DNA of 64,000 nt, from the NCBI RefSeq assembly GCF_009183415.1, contig NZ_WEHU01000024.1, positions 1 to 64,000 on the forward strand, given 5' to 3'. Source of the stretch: Bacillus sp. B1-b2. GTDB lineage: Bacteria > Bacillota > Bacilli > Bacillales > Cytobacillaceae. Of this stretch, positions 8,077 through 17,716 are shown piece by piece (position 1 is the first letter of the stretch; each line of letters starts with the position of its first letter). The translations under genes were made by a program, and so were the position numbers. The notes under the pieces were generated by a model that worked only from the letters and a program-made list of their open reading frames with translations, searched no databases and was not told the origin of the DNA.

Positions 8077-8967
8077 TTAATTTTTCATAATAGAAGCATC
8101 ATAAATGGATGTGACTGCATTTTTTAATACTTTATTAAATTCCTCCTCTGACTGCTTTACATTCAAGTCTTCACTTAACGCCCTAGAAAAACTAGCAATT
8201 ACTCCTACGTTTTGTTTTAATTTTAGATTTGCTTCTTCTCGGCTATAACCTCCAGAAAGAGCTACTACTCGAACAACTCTCGGGTGCTCTGTTAATTCTT
8301 TGTATGTGTTAGCGACAGTAGGAATCGATAACTTTAGCATCACATTTTCTTTTTCAGTCAATAGATTTAGGTGATGTATTAATTCTTCTTTTAAGATAAC
8401 CTCTGATTGTTCTTTATCCGCACTTTGAATATCTACTTCCGGTTCTATGATAGGTACAAGTCCAGCTTCGATAATTTTCTTCCCTATATCAAATTGCTGC
8501 TTAACTACTTCTTTAATACTTTCTGGATTTGCCACTTTAATAACAGACCTCATCTTCGTTCCAAAAACATTCCGCTCCCTTGCACGATGAAGTATAGCAT
8601 CTAAGTCTGGTATAGGATTCATTAACTGCACTCCGTTAGAAAGCTCCGCTAACCCCTTATCAATTTTCAAGAAAGGTAAAATCCCCTTCTCCTCCAATAG
8701 ATAATCCGACGTATACATTCCTTCTATTTTGCTATCCATTGTTTGCTCAAATAAAATAGCTCCAAGAATATATTGAGAATCGAAGGCAGGTGCAGTGATA
8801 ATTCTTGTACGCATTTGGTGTACAAGATCAAACATTTCCTCCTCTGTTGAGTAGGCATCCTCTGTTACCCCATAATTTAACAATGCTTTCGGTGTACTAC
8901 CACCACTTTGATCTAGCGCAGCAATGAATCCTTTTCTATTTCTCATGACACTTAATAAATCTTGCAT
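8077..8967 (-). CDS. fda: class I fructose-bisphosphate aldolase
   Basis: Glycolytic/gluconeogenic aldolase that cleaves fructose-1,6-bisphosphate to dihydroxyacetone phosphate and glyceraldehyde-3-phosphate through a Schiff base. It is the short class I type found in staphylococci: [19 protein letters not shown]-like N-terminus, Glu175 in VPIIEPEV, Schiff-base Lys212 in MLKLSIPT, and phosphate-binding [10 protein letters not shown]. The length of 296 residues equals the staphylococcal enzyme when the ATG at 8965-8967 is used. A GTG three codons upstream overlaps the AAAGGAG site and is not the start. Bacilli usually also carry the class II enzyme FbaA, so this may be a condition-specific isozyme. 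Confidence 0.92.
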   Translation of the reverse strand: MQDLLSVMRNRKGFIAALDQSGGSTPKALLNYGVTEDAYSTEEEMFDLVHQMRTRIITAPAFDSQYILGAILFEQTMDSKIEGMYTSDYLLEEKGILPFLKIDKGLAELSNGVQLMNPIPDLDAILHRARERNVFGTKMRSVIKVANPESIKEVVKQQFDIGKKIIEAGLVPIIEPEVDIQSADKEQSEVILKEELIHHLNLLTEKENVMLKLSIPTVANTYKELTEHPRVVRVVALSGGYSREEANLKLKQNVGVIASFSRALSEDLNVKQSEEEFNKVLKNAVTSIYDASIMKN

Positions 8968-9051
8968 GTAGTCCACTCCTTTAAAAGAGATTTATGTCTT
9001 CTTATATGGAGTATTTACTTTTAATAGGAAGTTAAAACATTTATCTACTTT

Positions 9052-9105
9052 AACAAAGGACGAACCTTTCAAGATATATAAATCTTGAAAGGTTCGTCCT
9101 TTGTT
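9052..9105. repeat. 24-bp perfect inverted repeat, terminator-like
   Basis: The arms at 9052-9075 and 9082-9105 are perfect reverse complements (24 bp) around a six-base loop. It lies between the stop of the DUF6241 gene and the start of fda and is probably a transcription end signal for the former, though neither side has a long T run. The stem is unusually long and perfect. Confidence 0.7.
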
Positions 9106-9123
9106 CTACTATACTTTTAAAAA

Positions 9124-9654
9124 TTATTTTGTATACTCTTCCTCTTCTTTAGCTGACAACAATCTAGTAGCCTCACCAATTGTTCCATCCTGAAGATTCC
9201 AAATGTCATTATGATCTTCCACCGCGTTACTGAAATCTCCTGCAGACCATCTTTCTAAAATACTTATGTATAAGTCACTCTCATCATATTCAGCACTATT
9301 CTCTTTCACAACTGCAAGAATCCGATCAATTTTCTCTTGAGTTGGTACAATATAGCCCCATTTTTCCTCTGCATGTACTTTTGTATGACTCATTTTATGA
9401 ATGACATCTTGTACATCTAACTCTGACATGTCACTAGGGTATTCTAAAGCTAAATCTTCAGCAGTTTCTGTTGCTGATTCAGTAGCAACCTCTTCTTTCT
9501 TTCCCTCTCCTTCTATTCTATTCTCACTAGTAGGATTAGGAGATTCTTCCTCACTAGAAGTACCCGTAACATTCTTAGCTGCATTACTAGTAAAGTATAT
9601 GCCAGCTCCAATAATAAGCATAGCCAATGTAATACTAATAAATTTAATTTTCAT
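9124..9654 (-). CDS. DUF6241 domain protein, exported or membrane-anchored
   Basis: A 176-residue protein: an N-terminal hydrophobic segment (about 4-24) acting as signal or anchor, a low-complexity acidic Ser/Thr/Glu linker (about 30-70), then a compact domain matching the DUF6241 pattern (DVIHKMSHTKVHAEEKWGYI ... DLYISILERWSAGDFSNAVEDHN). This family is of unknown function and occurs in Bacillaceae, mostly outside the cytoplasmic membrane. The ATG overlaps the stop of a 35-codon ORF in an ATGA-like manner, suggesting translational coupling. It is separated from fda by a long hairpin. Confidence 0.65.
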   Translation of the reverse strand: MKIKFISITLAMLIIGAGIYFTSNAAKNVTGTSSEEESPNPTSENRIEGEGKKEEVATESATETAEDLALEYPSDMSELDVQDVIHKMSHTKVHAEEKWGYIVPTQEKIDRILAVVKENSAEYDESDLYISILERWSAGDFSNAVEDHNDIWNLQDGTIGEATRLLSAKEEEEYTK

Positions 9655-9751
9655 CGTAACCTACCGTATATGTATGACCTGATAATTCATTATGATTTTT
9701 CTTCCTGTTAATAACATTCTTTAGTATTCTCTCTGTATAATTTACTTTCAT
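9644..9751 (-). CDS. 35-residue small ORF overlapping the start of the DUF6241 gene
   Basis: Starting at the ATG at 9749-9751 and preceded by AAGGTGGGG with good spacing, this frame encodes 35 residues (MKVNYTERILKNVINRKKNH...GYDEN). Its TAA (9644-9646) overlaps the ATG of the downstream gene (9652-9654). The downstream gene has only a weak site of its own, so the small ORF may be a coupled leader gene. The peptide is basic and resembles nothing I recognise; it could also be the N-terminal stub of a larger lost gene. Confidence 0.4.
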   Translation of the reverse strand: MKVNYTERILKNVINRKKNHNELSGHTYTVGYDEN

Positions 9752-10037
9752 TTGTTTCCCCACCTTCTTACTATTTATAGCATAAGTACTGATGTAAATG
9801 CTAGTTCGGAGATTATATAATCATATGATAGTATATTGTTTTTATATAAATTCTATATTATACTACTATTCGATTTCCCCTTTCATTTTCCCTCTTTTTG
9901 TTTTATCTAGAAGGTTTTATAATTGTGAATAAGAATCCACTACAAATTATCTTTAGTTAAATTACTTCCGTCATCCACTTTAAAAATGCTATGATAATTA
10001 TAACTTATCTAATTGATCAACAGGAGGAATTTTACAA

Positions 10038-10433
10038 TTGAAAAAAACAGTAATGGTAGTAGCTGCAATTATTGAAAATGAGGAAAATGAAATATTATGT
10101 GCTCTTAGATCACCACAAATGTCGATCCCAAATAAGTGGGAATTCCCAGGTGGAAAAGTGGAAAAAGGAGAAGATATATATACTGCTTTAGAGAGAGAAA
10201 TTAAGGAAGAATTAGGCTGCGAAATAAAAGCTGAAAGCCTTTTTCATGAGTATACTCATGAATACGAAACCTTTATCATCACATTAATATGTATTAAATC
10301 TATAATAGTTAGTCAAACACCAACAGCTAGTGAACATTCTAAATTAATATGGTTAAAGAGAGAAAATTTAGATTCATTAAATTGGGCACCAGCCGATGTT
10401 CCAGCAGTGAATATATTGATAAATGAAAAATAA
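10038..10433 (+). CDS. Nudix hydrolase, MutT/CTP-pyrophosphohydrolase type
   Basis: A 131-residue Nudix protein that hydrolyses a nucleoside triphosphate (8-oxo-dGTP or modified CTP/dCTP types) to the monophosphate and pyrophosphate. The Nudix box is complete: GGKVEKGEDIYTALEREIKE then ELG, with the REIKEE metal-binding core around residues 53-59. The upstream WEFPGG strand is the classical MutT-like signature. The start is TTG (10038-10040) with AGGAGG ten bases before. It converges on a helicase-nuclease gene. Nudix genes of this type are often found next to PLD-helicase/DUF3427 genes, so it may be part of a nucleotide-cleansing or repair set. The exact substrate is not determinable. Confidence 0.85.
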   Translation: MKKTVMVVAAIIENEENEILCALRSPQMSIPNKWEFPGGKVEKGEDIYTALEREIKEELGCEIKAESLFHEYTHEYETFIITLICIKSIIVSQTPTASEHSKLIWLKRENLDSLNWAPADVPAVNILINEK

Positions 10434-10435
10434 AT

Positions 10436-10476
10436 GTCTAATAATCCATTAATTTATTAGTAATGGATTATTAGAC
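10436..10476. terminator. 16-bp stem inverted repeat after the Nudix gene
   Basis: GTCTAATAATCCATTA and TAATGGATTATTAGAC are perfect complements around a nine-base loop, three bases beyond the Nudix stop. No long T run follows, so it may be a processing or weak termination hairpin. Confidence 0.5.
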
Positions 10477-10619
10477 TAGGTACTTAGTAAAAATAAATAC
10501 TAAGAATAAGATGAATGAACTAGAAGTAATCGATAGTATTATTACCACTTATATACATTTTGATTTTACAAATTTTACTCTTAATTATTTTTATATAATA
10601 GATTACCTAAAGTTAATTT

Positions 10620-13511
10620 TTACTCTTCTACTAAATAGTGATAAATATCATACTGAACAGGGTGCTCTAAAACTAAATTCATCGTAACTACAGATAAATA
10701 ACTCCCTTTTCCATCAGACATTGTTTCATTCTTCACACTCTCTTCATCAATATCCACTTCACCCAAGTAATAAAAATCAGTACCTTCTCCATCATCTTTT
10801 TTAGTAAATAAATGAATTTTCATCCCTGATTCTTTATATGATAATATATTCTTTACTTCTTTAGACTCAAGGGTTAAACGATTACGAGTGAACCATCTAA
10901 ATAAATCAGGTGCTAAAAATTCATCTCCGTACGCTTGACTTGTTTCAACCTCATCCTTTTTATGGTATGTAACAAAGATTGGACATGTATTATGTTTTGC
11001 ACGATAACCATAAATAGTTGATGAATCATCATGTGGCCAGTTTAATAAACGACAAACATCTCTACGGGAATACTTTTTAAATAACGTCATGGCTTTAGAT
11101 TTATCGTATTTTTCATTTTTAGAAAATGCACACCTAATTATATCCTCAATAAACCCTTTAAAATATGAATCTCTCAAACTTTCTTGGATTTCCATATTAA
11201 ATTGGTAATGACCATTAATCAACTCAATAATTGGTTTAAACTTATATTTTTTCACATCGCTTTGGACATGGAACTTTAATGAGAACATATTCTCAATCGA
11301 TTGAATAGTTGCATCATCTATATATGTACCAACTTTTTCAAGTTCATTAATATAATCATTTTTAGAAATAGATTCATTAGCAAGCAATATCTTTATTAAT
11401 AGTATTTCGTGTATTCTTTTTCCATTAATAAACTCTTTTGAAAACATATTTATAATTGATTGTTCATACTCAGTAAGAGAAGGTACTGACTCTTTCATCT
11501 TCAATAAGAAATTATAATAGTTATCGGAATAACCTATAATCACCTCAGGATCAATAGAGTTTTGTTCAATGAAATTAAAAAGATTAGGGATATTTCCTAA
11601 ACGATTCTTCATTTCTATATAAGCATCTCGTAAAATTTTTAAAGTCGATAAGTTTGTATTATTTATTGCATTAAAAATTTGTTTCTTAGCGATTTCCTCA
11701 AAATTCACTGTTGAAATGCCCTGTATATAGTTAGTATTCACAGTTCTTCGTCGAACGTTGTCTTTGTTCATTGTTTGATCCCCTGAAAGTGCAATTGGAA
11801 TCATGTAGTTATTTTTATAGTTACCGATAAAATCAATAATAGAGACATATTCTTTTGAATTATGTTTACGTAAACCTCGACCGAGCTGTTGTATAAAAAT
11901 AATACTCGATTGTGTTTGTCGAAGCATTACAATTTGATTTAAGAACGGGATATCAATGCCTTCATTAAAAATATCAACTGTTAATATATATTCAAGTTCT
12001 CCACTACTCAATTTTAATATCGCTTCTTCACGTTCTTCCTGTGGACTGTCACCCGTTAAACCAATAGTTTTTAACCCCTCAAGGTTTAACATAGTTGACA
12101 GTTCACTAACCTCAGCTTTTGAACTACAAAATATTAAGCCTTTTACACGATCACCTGAATATCCATAATAATTAATTTTCTCAATAATATGTTTAACTCG
12201 TTCATTAGAAACTAATCTTCGGAGCTCTGTGGCATCATCAATTGTTTCCCCATCTTTTACATAATCTAATACACCAAAATAATGAAAGGGACAGAGCATA
12301 TCCTCTTCAAGTGCTGCTTGTAGCCGAATCTCATATGCAATGTTGTAATCAAATAACTCATAAATATTAAATCCGTCTGTACGCTCAGGAGTCGCTGTCA
12401 TACCAAGTAAAAACTGTGGATCAAAATATTTTATAATTTTCAAATAGGATTCAGATCCTGCTTTATGTACTTCATCTATTAACACATAATCAAAATGATC
12501 TTTGGTAAATTGTTGTAAGTACCCTTCTTTTGAAATTGTTTGGATAGTTGCAAACAAATATTTGGCATGAAAGTCTTTAGAGTTACCAGAGAGAATACCA
12601 AAATCATCTTCATGTCCACCGAGAATCTTTCGATAATCTTGCATTGCCTTCTTTAAAATTTGCTCTCTATGTACAATAAATAGTAATTTACCAGGAGAAA
12701 AGTTTCTTACATCAAAAGCTGATAAATACGTTTTACCAGTTCCTGTTGCAGAGATAATTAATCCTTTTTGAGCTCCAGTTGCACGAAGTGACCTTAATTG
12801 TTCAAGTGCGGTTGATTGCATTTTGTTTGGCTTAATCGCTAAACTATCAGCGAGTGCATTTGATAAATATTGAGTATTTAACTCTAGTGTATTAGAAGTA
12901 CCCTTCTTAATAAAAGGTTGTAATTCATAAACTTTTTTATAATTAGAAATCCATTCTTCATTTAATATGTATGCTTCTTGCCATGCTTCTTCAAATTGAT
13001 TTTTAAAATGATTAATGATTTCTCCACTTTCTAAAGATGTTAGAAATATATTCCATTCGTAATTTGCTTTTAATGCACTGTCTGTTAAATTAGAACTACC
13101 TACAATTAAAGAGTAGTACTCTTGATGTTCAAAGATATAACCTTTTGAGTGGAAACCTTTTTCACTAGTTAAACGTACTTCCACGTTTTCAAGCTTAAGA
13201 AGCTCAACAAACATATTTGGCTGATTAAAATTCAAAAATGTTGAAGTTAAAATACGTCCTTTTACCCCTTTTAGTTTTAAATCAAAAAGCATTGTTTTTA
13301 AAGTCGCTAAACCACCCTCAGTAATAAAAGCTACTGAAAAACTAAAGGTTTTACATGTTTTCAATTCTTGAAGTAAGGTAGATAACACTGTTTCGTGATA
13401 CTTATTTGTTAATAGTTTTGGCTTAAATTGTGCCGAGACTGGTTTAGTTTGGTCAATAAATCCCTTGTAAATGGAATTTTCTATTTGTCGAATTAGTTGC
13501 TGTTGTTCCAT
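10620..13511 (-). CDS. PLD-like nuclease / superfamily II helicase / DUF3427 protein
   Basis: A 963-residue multidomain protein. Residues 20-190 form a phospholipase-D-type nuclease domain with the HKD elements His121-Ser-Lys123 and Asn141 in GSSNLTDSAL. Residues 230-560 are a DEAD/DEAH-like superfamily II ATPase: Walker A ATGTGKT (255-261), Walker B DEVH (346-349), motif III MTATPERTDG (371-380), and motif VI QQLGRGLRKH (541-550). The C-terminal 160 residues match DUF3427, including YGYRAKHNTCPIFVTYHK. This architecture is linked to repair and to mobile or defence islands. Its start has only a weak ribosome binding site. It sits between a Nudix hydrolase and a NERD protein, with large non-coding flanks. 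The role could be DNA repair, restriction of foreign DNA or anti-phage activity; the sequence does not decide. Confidence 0.88.
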   Translation of the reverse strand: MEQQQLIRQIENSIYKGFIDQTKPVSAQFKPKLLTNKYHETVLSTLLQELKTCKTFSFSVAFITEGGLATLKTMLFDLKLKGVKGRILTSTFLNFNQPNMFVELLKLENVEVRLTSEKGFHSKGYIFEHQEYYSLIVGSSNLTDSALKANYEWNIFLTSLESGEIINHFKNQFEEAWQEAYILNEEWISNYKKVYELQPFIKKGTSNTLELNTQYLSNALADSLAIKPNKMQSTALEQLRSLRATGAQKGLIISATGTGKTYLSAFDVRNFSPGKLLFIVHREQILKKAMQDYRKILGGHEDDFGILSGNSKDFHAKYLFATIQTISKEGYLQQFTKDHFDYVLIDEVHKAGSESYLKIIKYFDPQFLLGMTATPERTDGFNIYELFDYNIAYEIRLQAALEEDMLCPFHYFGVLDYVKDGETIDDATELRRLVSNERVKHIIEKINYYGYSGDRVKGLIFCSSKAEVSELSTMLNLEGLKTIGLTGDSPQEEREEAILKLSSGELEYILTVDIFNEGIDIPFLNQIVMLRQTQSSIIFIQQLGRGLRKHNSKEYVSIIDFIGNYKNNYMIPIALSGDQTMNKDNVRRRTVNTNYIQGISTVNFEEIAKKQIFNAINNTNLSTLKILRDAYIEMKNRLGNIPNLFNFIEQNSIDPEVIIGYSDNYYNFLLKMKESVPSLTEYEQSIINMFSKEFINGKRIHEILLIKILLANESISKNDYINELEKVGTYIDDATIQSIENMFSLKFHVQSDVKKYKFKPIIELINGHYQFNMEIQESLRDSYFKGFIEDIIRCAFSKNEKYDKSKAMTLFKKYSRRDVCRLLNWPHDDSSTIYGYRAKHNTCPIFVTYHKKDEVETSQAYGDEFLAPDLFRWFTRNRLTLESKEVKNILSYKESGMKIHLFTKKDDGEGTDFYYLGEVDIDEESVKNETMSDGKGSYLSVVTMNLVLEHPVQYDIYHYLVEE

Positions 13512-14187
13512 TTAAATTCACATCATTTCATTCAAATTGTAAATTTTTTCATTTTTCTCTTATAGCCCATATAGAACTAAAGAAAATTCTTGTATTGTCA
13601 TATCCTCTATTTTCTCTTCCCATACATTTCTCTTACAAATCAATTAATGTAATTTAAACAAAGAATATCCACTAGCTCCTATTAAATACCTGGTTTATGA
13701 ATTTTACTTTTACGTTTTAGACTATCATTTATCACCATCCCTTGTAGCTATCTTTAAGTCTATTATTAATTAATTGTGTAGTATAGCTAGAAAACACTCT
13801 ACATAATTTTACATTTTTCTACAGTTTTATACTAGTTTTGTTTTTTTATAAATTAGTACTATTTATATTATGATTAACTCTTTTTCCTTAATTGCTTATA
13901 CTACATTTGCATAACCAATCTCATAGAAATTATATATTAGAAGTTGTATGAGTACACTTGCAACCACAGCTAATCATAACTAAAGAATACTTGATAAGGG
14001 ACATACTTCATTCTCTTCCCTTGTTCTAAAATGATCATTGGTGGCTTGACTTAAAATTCACTTTTACCTTCCTACCATTTAATAAATAAAGGATATTAAA
14101 AGTTTAAAATATCCCTACCAATTTATACCCATTAATATCCTTTTTATTGGTACAATATAACTATATCAATAGATTGGAGAGAGTATT
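13512..14187. other. 676-base intergenic region, no gene seen
   Basis: An AT-rich spacer between divergent genes, too long for a simple promoter region. I see no ORF with a ribosome binding site. Near the right end AAGGATATTAA (about 14089-14099) and TTAATATCCTT (about 14132-14142) form an inverted repeat with a 30-base loop followed by T residues. It could be an attenuator or a terminator of an unannotated transcript upstream of the NERD gene. Confidence 0.4.
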
Positions 14188-14940
14188 ATGGTTGCAATTT
14201 TAGTACTATTAGTAGTCATCGTTATTCTAAAACGTTCCTATCCTAAGGTAAAAGGAGCAATAGGTGAAAAAAAGGTTAATGGAATTTTATCGAATCTTCC
14301 TTCTGATACATATAGAATTTGGAATGATCTTTATGTTCCTAATAAAAAGAAAGGAACTTCTCAAATTGATCATGTTGTCCTTACTAACAATGGATTATTT
14401 GTCATTGAAACGAAGAACTATCAAGGCTGGATTTTTGGCCATGAGCAAAGTCAGTATTGGACACAGAGTATCTATAAAAGAAAAGAAAGATTTCATAATC
14501 CTATTTGGCAGAATTATGGGCATATCCGAGCTTTAAAAGAGCTTCTGCAAGAAGATCTACCAAATGAATTTCCTATTTACTCCATCATCGTTTTTAGTGA
14601 CAAAGCAACACTTAAATCTACCTTTGAAAATGCATCTGTTATTAACAATAAACAACTACTATCAACTATAAAGGAATTAAATTCAAACATTTTTTATGAA
14701 GCTATACCCTTAAAAAGTATGATAGAGAAGATTACCAAATATGCCATTACAGATAAGAAACTCAAAAAACAGATTTCCAAACAACATATAATACAGATTA
14801 GAGAAGATAGAAAGTTAGATTCGCAAAAGATCAAACAAAATATTTGTCCACGATGTGGCAGTTCTTTAGTTGAAAGGAAAAGGAAAAACGGGTCTTTTAT
14901 TGGGTGTAGCGGATTTCCAAAGTGTCGGTATACTCGTTAA
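14188..14940 (+). CDS. membrane-anchored NERD domain protein with C4 zinc finger
   Basis: A 250-residue protein. Residues 2-14 are a single N-terminal transmembrane segment, and a NERD (nuclease-related) domain occupies about 20-130. Its putative metal-dependent nuclease residues are Glu27 in GAIGEKKV, Asp61 in SQIDHVV and the Glu74-x-Lys76 pair in FVIETKNYQG. The C-terminus is a topoisomerase-type C4 zinc finger with Cys220, Cys223, Cys240 and Cys246. NERD proteins are thought to be nucleases acting in DNA processing. The membrane anchor suggests it meets DNA or RNA at the cell periphery. The ATG is preceded by GGAGAG. It lies divergent to the PLD-helicase gene. Confidence 0.85.
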   Translation: MVAILVLLVVIVILKRSYPKVKGAIGEKKVNGILSNLPSDTYRIWNDLYVPNKKKGTSQIDHVVLTNNGLFVIETKNYQGWIFGHEQSQYWTQSIYKRKERFHNPIWQNYGHIRALKELLQEDLPNEFPIYSIIVFSDKATLKSTFENASVINNKQLLSTIKELNSNIFYEAIPLKSMIEKITKYAITDKKLKKQISKQHIIQIREDRKLDSQKIKQNICPRCGSSLVERKRKNGSFIGCSGFPKCRYTR

Positions 14941-15172
14941 TATAACTTATAGTATCAATATTCTACTTTCTGTACTTTGACACAAACTAAAAGCTCTAAC
15001 ATCTCTTAGTTATGTGTGTTTGACCTATTCATGTCCTTCAGATAGCACCTCCTTCTATAGTGAGATAAAGTGATTAAAAAAGCATCTTATCCAAAATTGA
15101 AGAGAGTTTTTTTATAACATGCTATAAGTTCTCTGGCCCCCAGTATAGTGTGGGTTCTCTAAAACATAAAAA

Positions 15173-15203
15173 AGACCCACAACTTTTTTCAAGCTGCAGA
15201 TCT
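15173..15203 (-). terminator. intrinsic terminator of the mapP-like gene
   Basis: On the minus strand AGATCTGCAGCTT pairs with AAGTTGTGGGTCT (allowing G-U pairs) and is followed by TTTTTT. It lies seven bases beyond the stop of the phosphatase gene. Confidence 0.7.
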
Positions 15204-15210
15204 GTTTTAA

Positions 15211-16044
15211 TTACTTCATCTCAACCCCAACCCCAAAATGATCCGAAACAATCGGAGTTACTCTCCCATCAAAAATAGTTTCATAAGATTGAACAGATAG
15301 ATGACTAGAGACAAAAATATAATCAATTCTTAGCAAATCGTTATTATTTTCCCAGCCATCTATTTTTTTGACAACCGTATATTCCCCGTTTTTATTAGTG
15401 GCATCCAAATAAGCATCTTTAATAGATGTATGTTCTGAAATGACCGTATATCCTTCTTTCTTAATATGGGCTGGATTATTAAAATCTCCCATTAACAATA
15501 CATTCTCTTCTTTATAGGGTTCCCATGCTTTAACGAGTTTCTCCCATTGATAGAGAAATGGATAACTTTCTATCTCATCCTGCCACCAAGAGAAATGCAA
15601 GCCATAAACATAATAATTTTCACCATTTGCTTGAATAGTAACTTCTAGTGCTTTTCTTGTACGATAATCGCTATAATCATCTGAGCGTGAAAGCAATATT
15701 CCTCTTGCTTGTTTTATTTTAGATTTAGTTAGAATGGCAATTCCTTCATCATACTTGTCATAACCAATATGATTTGGAACCCAGCTCCAATAATACTCTA
15801 ATCCATTTTGCTTCAACTCTTGTTGAAGAAGAAATGCAAAGTTATCTTCTTTAATTACAATATCTTGGCTTGCTGAAATGTAGAATGAATCTACATACGC
15901 TTTCTTAGCATTCATGGATTGATTTACTTCTTGCAAGGAAATAACATCATATTCCTCAGCAAGTAATTGGTCATGAATTGCTGAAAGCTTCTCTAATGGA
16001 TTCTCTTCCATCCAACTATGGGTGTTTAACGTTAATAATTTCAT
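15211..16044 (-). CDS. mapP: endonuclease/exonuclease/phosphatase family protein, probable maltose-6'-phosphate phosphatase
   Basis: A 277-residue metal-dependent hydrolase of the DNase I/EEP fold. Motifs are LTLNTHSW at the N-terminus, the metal-binding Glu in ISLQEVNQ, GLHFSWW, the Asp-x-Asn pair in LLMGDFNNPA, and the terminal active-site motif VSDHFGVGVE. Its start overlaps the stop of the upstream PTS gene by four bases, so the two are translationally coupled. In Enterococcus a protein of this family (MapP) dephosphorylates maltose-6'-phosphate delivered by the maltose PTS, and the arrangement here is the same. The name therefore rests on fold plus context; a general sugar-phosphate phosphatase cannot be excluded. 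Confidence 0.75.
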   Translation of the reverse strand: MKLLTLNTHSWMEENPLEKLSAIHDQLLAEEYDVISLQEVNQSMNAKKAYVDSFYISASQDIVIKEDNFAFLLQQELKQNGLEYYWSWVPNHIGYDKYDEGIAILTKSKIKQARGILLSRSDDYSDYRTRKALEVTIQANGENYYVYGLHFSWWQDEIESYPFLYQWEKLVKAWEPYKEENVLLMGDFNNPAHIKKEGYTVISEHTSIKDAYLDATNKNGEYTVVKKIDGWENNNDLLRIDYIFVSSHLSVQSYETIFDGRVTPIVSDHFGVGVEMK

Positions 16045-17696
16045 TCGTTTTGCTCCAAATAATCATTTATATCAGATTTCAAAATATCTGCTTTTGGACC
16101 ATAGATAGCTTGAACTCCTCCATCTTTCTTAATTAACCCCATTGCTCCTGCAGATTTCCATGATGATTCATTACCAACTTTATCTATTTCCTTTACAGAA
16201 ACACGTAAACGAGTCATACATGCGTCAACATCCAAGATATTTGTTTTACCACCTAATAATTCTACAATCTCTAAAACTTGACTATTTATAGTTGCCGCAT
16301 TTTCTTTTCCTACTGCTGTTTCTGCTAAAGAAGTATCTGCGTCATTTTCATAATTGCCATTACGTCCTGGTGTAGCAAAATTAAATTTCTTGATCATGAA
16401 ATTTGCGATGAAATAAGTGAGCACAAAGAAAATAACACACACAATCACAAAATTTAATACATCTCCACCAAGTCCTGCTTTGAAAGAGATTGGTAAACGT
16501 GTCAATAACTCTAAATTACCAAAGGAATGTAATCGTAAATGGATAATATCAGCTGATGCAAATGCTAATCCTTGTAAGATAGAATAAACAAAGTAAAGTG
16601 GTGGTGCTGCAAACATAAACATAAATTCTAAAGGCTCTGTAACACCAGTTAAAAATACAGCAACAGCTGCTGAGAAAATCATTGATTTATACTTTGTTTT
16701 CTTATCACTATCCACATTGCGGTATATTGCTAAAGCTACTGCTAAAAGGATTGCGGTTGCACCAATCATTTGTCCAACTTTAAAACGTGCTGGCGTAACA
16801 GTTGAAAGCAACTGATTATAGGCAGTAGAATCACCAGCATTTTGTAAATTAACTAAATCACTTGCCCATGCTAACCATAGCGGATCTTGACCAAATACTT
16901 CTTTTCCAGCCATTACACCTGACATAATAGTATACGTTCCACCTAATGACGTATAGTTAATTGGAATCGTTAACATATGATGTAAACCGAATGGAATAAG
17001 AAGACGCTCAGCCATACCATAGATAAATGGAGCAAGTACTGGAGCGCTTTCACTCGAGGTCGCAATCCATAATCCGAATTGGTTAATTCCAGTTTGAATA
17101 GTTGGCCAGATTACAGCTAATAGTAAAGCAACAATAGTAGACCATACAATCACAACAAAAGGCACAAATCTCTTTCCATTAAAGAAAGATAATGCATCAG
17201 GTAACTTTCTAAAATTATAGTACTTATTATAAACAATAGCTCCAACAAAACCAGAAATGATTCCAACAAATACCCCCATATTAAGTGCAGGTGCTTCCAT
17301 AACACTAGTAAAATATCCATCTACCAATATCTTCGTTCCAAATAATGTGTGAGTAAATGCTCCTTCCTGTGAAAGCATCTCGTTTGTAACACCAAAAATG
17401 GATCCTGTTATTCTATTAATGAGTAAAAAAGCAATACCAGCTGCAAATGCACCCCCTGCTTTTTCCTTTGCCCAAGATCCACCAATAGCTAATGCAAATA
17501 GTATATGTAAGTTACCAATAATTCCCCAACCGATATTTTCTACAACGCTTCCAATCGTGATAAACATAGAAGCATCAATCATAGCTATTAGCTTTCCTAT
17601 GCTAATCATAATACCAGCCGCAGGCATTACAGCTACCACAACCATAAGCGCTTTTCCGAATTTTTGCCAAAATTCAAATGAGAACATCTTTTTCAT
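16041..17696 (-). CDS. malT: PTS maltose/glucose-type EIICB permease
   Basis: A 551-residue sugar phosphotransferase permease. Residues 1-430 are the membrane EIIC domain of the glucose/maltose family (about ten hydrophobic helices, with the conserved FGLHHML and GVTEPLEFMFMF motifs). After a linker near 435-460, residues 465-550 are the EIIB domain with the phosphorylated cysteine in DACMTRLRVSV. There is no EIIA domain, so it must use an EIIA from elsewhere, as MalT-type transporters do. It is the first gene of a two-gene operon with a sugar-phosphate phosphatase. The promoter region has three cre-like palindromes, one across the -35 box, so catabolite control by CcpA and/or a LacI-type repressor is very likely. 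Maltose or a related disaccharide is the most probable substrate. Confidence 0.85.
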   Translation of the reverse strand: MKKMFSFEFWQKFGKALMVVVAVMPAAGIMISIGKLIAMIDASMFITIGSVVENIGWGIIGNLHILFALAIGGSWAKEKAGGAFAAGIAFLLINRITGSIFGVTNEMLSQEGAFTHTLFGTKILVDGYFTSVMEAPALNMGVFVGIISGFVGAIVYNKYYNFRKLPDALSFFNGKRFVPFVVIVWSTIVALLLAVIWPTIQTGINQFGLWIATSSESAPVLAPFIYGMAERLLIPFGLHHMLTIPINYTSLGGTYTIMSGVMAGKEVFGQDPLWLAWASDLVNLQNAGDSTAYNQLLSTVTPARFKVGQMIGATAILLAVALAIYRNVDSDKKTKYKSMIFSAAVAVFLTGVTEPLEFMFMFAAPPLYFVYSILQGLAFASADIIHLRLHSFGNLELLTRLPISFKAGLGGDVLNFVIVCVIFFVLTYFIANFMIKKFNFATPGRNGNYENDADTSLAETAVGKENAATINSQVLEIVELLGGKTNILDVDACMTRLRVSVKEIDKVGNESSWKSAGAMGLIKKDGGVQAIYGPKADILKSDINDYLEQNE

Positions 17697-17716
17697 TATT
17701 TTACCTCCAATTTCAA

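Noticed and set aside
7777-8127. Plus-strand ORF across the tandem repeats with an ILTSIES repeat
   Set aside because: It is the reverse complement of the heptad repeat. The minus-strand frame has the ribosome binding site and coiled-coil pattern, while this one has none.
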